The notes beneath the pieces are model-generated. The model was not told the origin of the DNA and searched no databases. It was given only the letters and a program-made list of their open reading frames with translations. A DNA stretch of 64,000 bases from Azoarcus sp. Aa7 (lineage in GTDB: Bacteria; Pseudomonadota; Gammaproteobacteria; Burkholderiales; Rhodocyclaceae): NCBI RefSeq assembly GCF_014822185.1, contig NZ_QVLR01000009.1, positions 1-64,000 on the forward strand, in the 5' to 3' direction. Of this stretch, positions 63,256-64,000 are shown one piece after another. The position numbers were made by a program, and so were the translations under genes. Position 1 is the first letter of the stretch. Each line of letters starts with the position of its first letter.

Positions 63256-64000
63256 ATGAAGATCACCCGCAGCTCCGGATCGGAGCCCGCCCGCATCGAC
63301 GGCGACACCCCGACCATGCGGCTTTTCAGCCTGCTGGAAGTCATCGCAGCCAAGGACCAGACCTTCTCGCTGCAGGGCCTCGTCGAGGAAACGGGATTGC
63401 CCAAACCCACGCTGCACCGCATGCTGCAGCAGCTCGAATCGGAGGGGCTGCTGCATCGCGAAGGCGATGGTCGGCACTACAGCACCGGCGTGCGCCTGCG
63501 CCGCCTCGCGGAGAACCTGCTGCTCAACAGCACCACCCACGGCGCGCGCCATGTCGTGCTGCGCCAGCTGGTCGAAGAGGTCGGCGAGAGCTGCAACATC
63601 ACGGCCTTCTCGGGCAGCGAAGTGATGTACCTCGACCGCCTCGAATCGACCGCGCCGCTGCGCTTCTACCTGCATCCGGGTTCGCGCGTGCCGGCCCACT
63701 GCTCCGCCACCGGCAAGCTGTTCCTCGCCCAGATGACGCCCGCCCAGCGCCGGCGCCTGCTCGCCTCCGCGCCGCTGGAAAAGTTCACGCCGAACACGAT
63801 CACCGATCCGGGCGCCCTCGAACGCGAGATCGAGGAGGTCAAGCGCAACGGCTACGCGCTCGACAACGAGGAATTCCTGCCCGGCCTGCTGTGCATCGGC
63901 GTCCTCGTTCCGACGCAGCGCAAGCAGTCCAACATGGGCCTCGCGATCCAGGCGCCGATCATGCGGCTCACGCGCGAAAAGGCCTTGCAGTTCCTGCCTG
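63256..64000 (+). CDS. IclR-family regulator, 3' end cut by window
   Basis: At least 248 residues; the reading frame is open at the window end. N-terminal winged HTH: TMRLFSLLEVIAAKDQTFSL, GLVEETGLPKPTLHRMLQQLESEGLL. The effector-binding domain follows from about 85 (HVVLRQLVEEVGESCNITAF, SRVPAHCSATGKLFLAQ, RNGYALDNEEFLPGLLCIGV). The usual length is about 260-270, so only the last residues are missing. Flanking pta and carrying its own operator copy, it is the best candidate regulator of the taurine regulon, in place of the MocR-type TauR known elsewhere. TCGAGGTCACC precedes the ATG. Confidence 0.9.
   Translation, partial: MKITRSSGSEPARIDGDTPTMRLFSLLEVIAAKDQTFSLQGLVEETGLPKPTLHRMLQQLESEGLLHREGDGRHYSTGVRLRRLAENLLLNSTTHGARHVVLRQLVEEVGESCNITAFSGSEVMYLDRLESTAPLRFYLHPGSRVPAHCSATGKLFLAQMTPAQRRRLLASAPLEKFTPNTITDPGALEREIEEVKRNGYALDNEEFLPGLLCIGVLVPTQRKQSNMGLAIQAPIMRLTREKALQFLP

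Overview
The window reads as chromosome of a high-GC betaproteobacterium, most like the Azoarcus/Aromatoleum/Thauera group (Rhodocyclales). This rests on protein-level resemblance and gene content (six-gene Hyf-like complex, leuA beside lrp, Tau/Xsc/Sor taurine pathway, GTAGGGCGGG palindromic repeats); it was not computed. No rRNA, tRNA or CRISPR array was seen.

Layout. 1-3.8 kb is a patch of foreign DNA: an ISAs1 transposase remnant, a 94-bp palindromic element, and two lower-GC genes (a PLD-fold protein and an OLD-like ATPase/TOPRIM protein) bounded by integron attC-like sites, so probably defence-type gene cassettes without an integrase. 3.9-6.3 kb is leuA divergent from an Lrp-type regulator. 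6.5-9 kb is a two-component group with two response regulators and one CHASE3 kinase. 9.1-11.2 kb holds five small exported or lipoprotein genes. 11.4-18.9 kb is a glyoxylate-to-pyruvate cluster (gcl, hyi, glxR, glycerate 2-kinase, glcG, pyk) whose gaps are filled with dispersed palindromes. 18.9-20 kb has DoxX and FMN-reductase genes. 20-27.3 kb is a Hyf-like proton-pumping complex whose large subunit lacks all four nickel-ligand cysteines (Ehr type), divergent from a small ribbon-helix-helix regulator. 27.7-30.2 kb has a phosphoesterase, a glycosyltransferase and a small lipoprotein. 30.2-33.5 kb is an overlapping operon of a cation/H+ antiporter, a YbdK-type ligase and a gamma-glutamyl hydrolase. 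34.5-36 kb is amt with a sigma-54 promoter and an NtrC site. 36-42 kb carries assorted genes (SRPBCC, YceI, ChaC, FUSC, a lectin-like protein, argO/argP).

42-64 kb is a sulfonate (taurine) catabolic island. A long minus-strand operon (tauX, tauY, tauK, tauL, tauM, a Cache protein, sorA, sorB) imports and deaminates taurine and ends with sulfite oxidation. xsc with a YeiH exporter and thiS-thiG forms a second operon; pta with a TauE-type exporter a third; an IclR-type regulator, cut by the window end, a fourth. A fifth operon encodes a CobS-like AAA+ ATPase, a CobT-like VWA protein and two tandem Lin0512-family proteins of unknown function.

The most interesting result is that all five transcription units carry the same 28-bp three-half-site operator (CGRWAC-N5-GTWYCG-like-N5-CGRWAC) upstream of their first gene, including the iclR gene itself. 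The operator places the CobS/CobT-like and Lin0512 genes in the taurine regulon and suggests an undescribed metal-insertion or activase module serving sulfonate degradation. The pta mRNA leader additionally contains a terminator-like hairpin just before the start codon.
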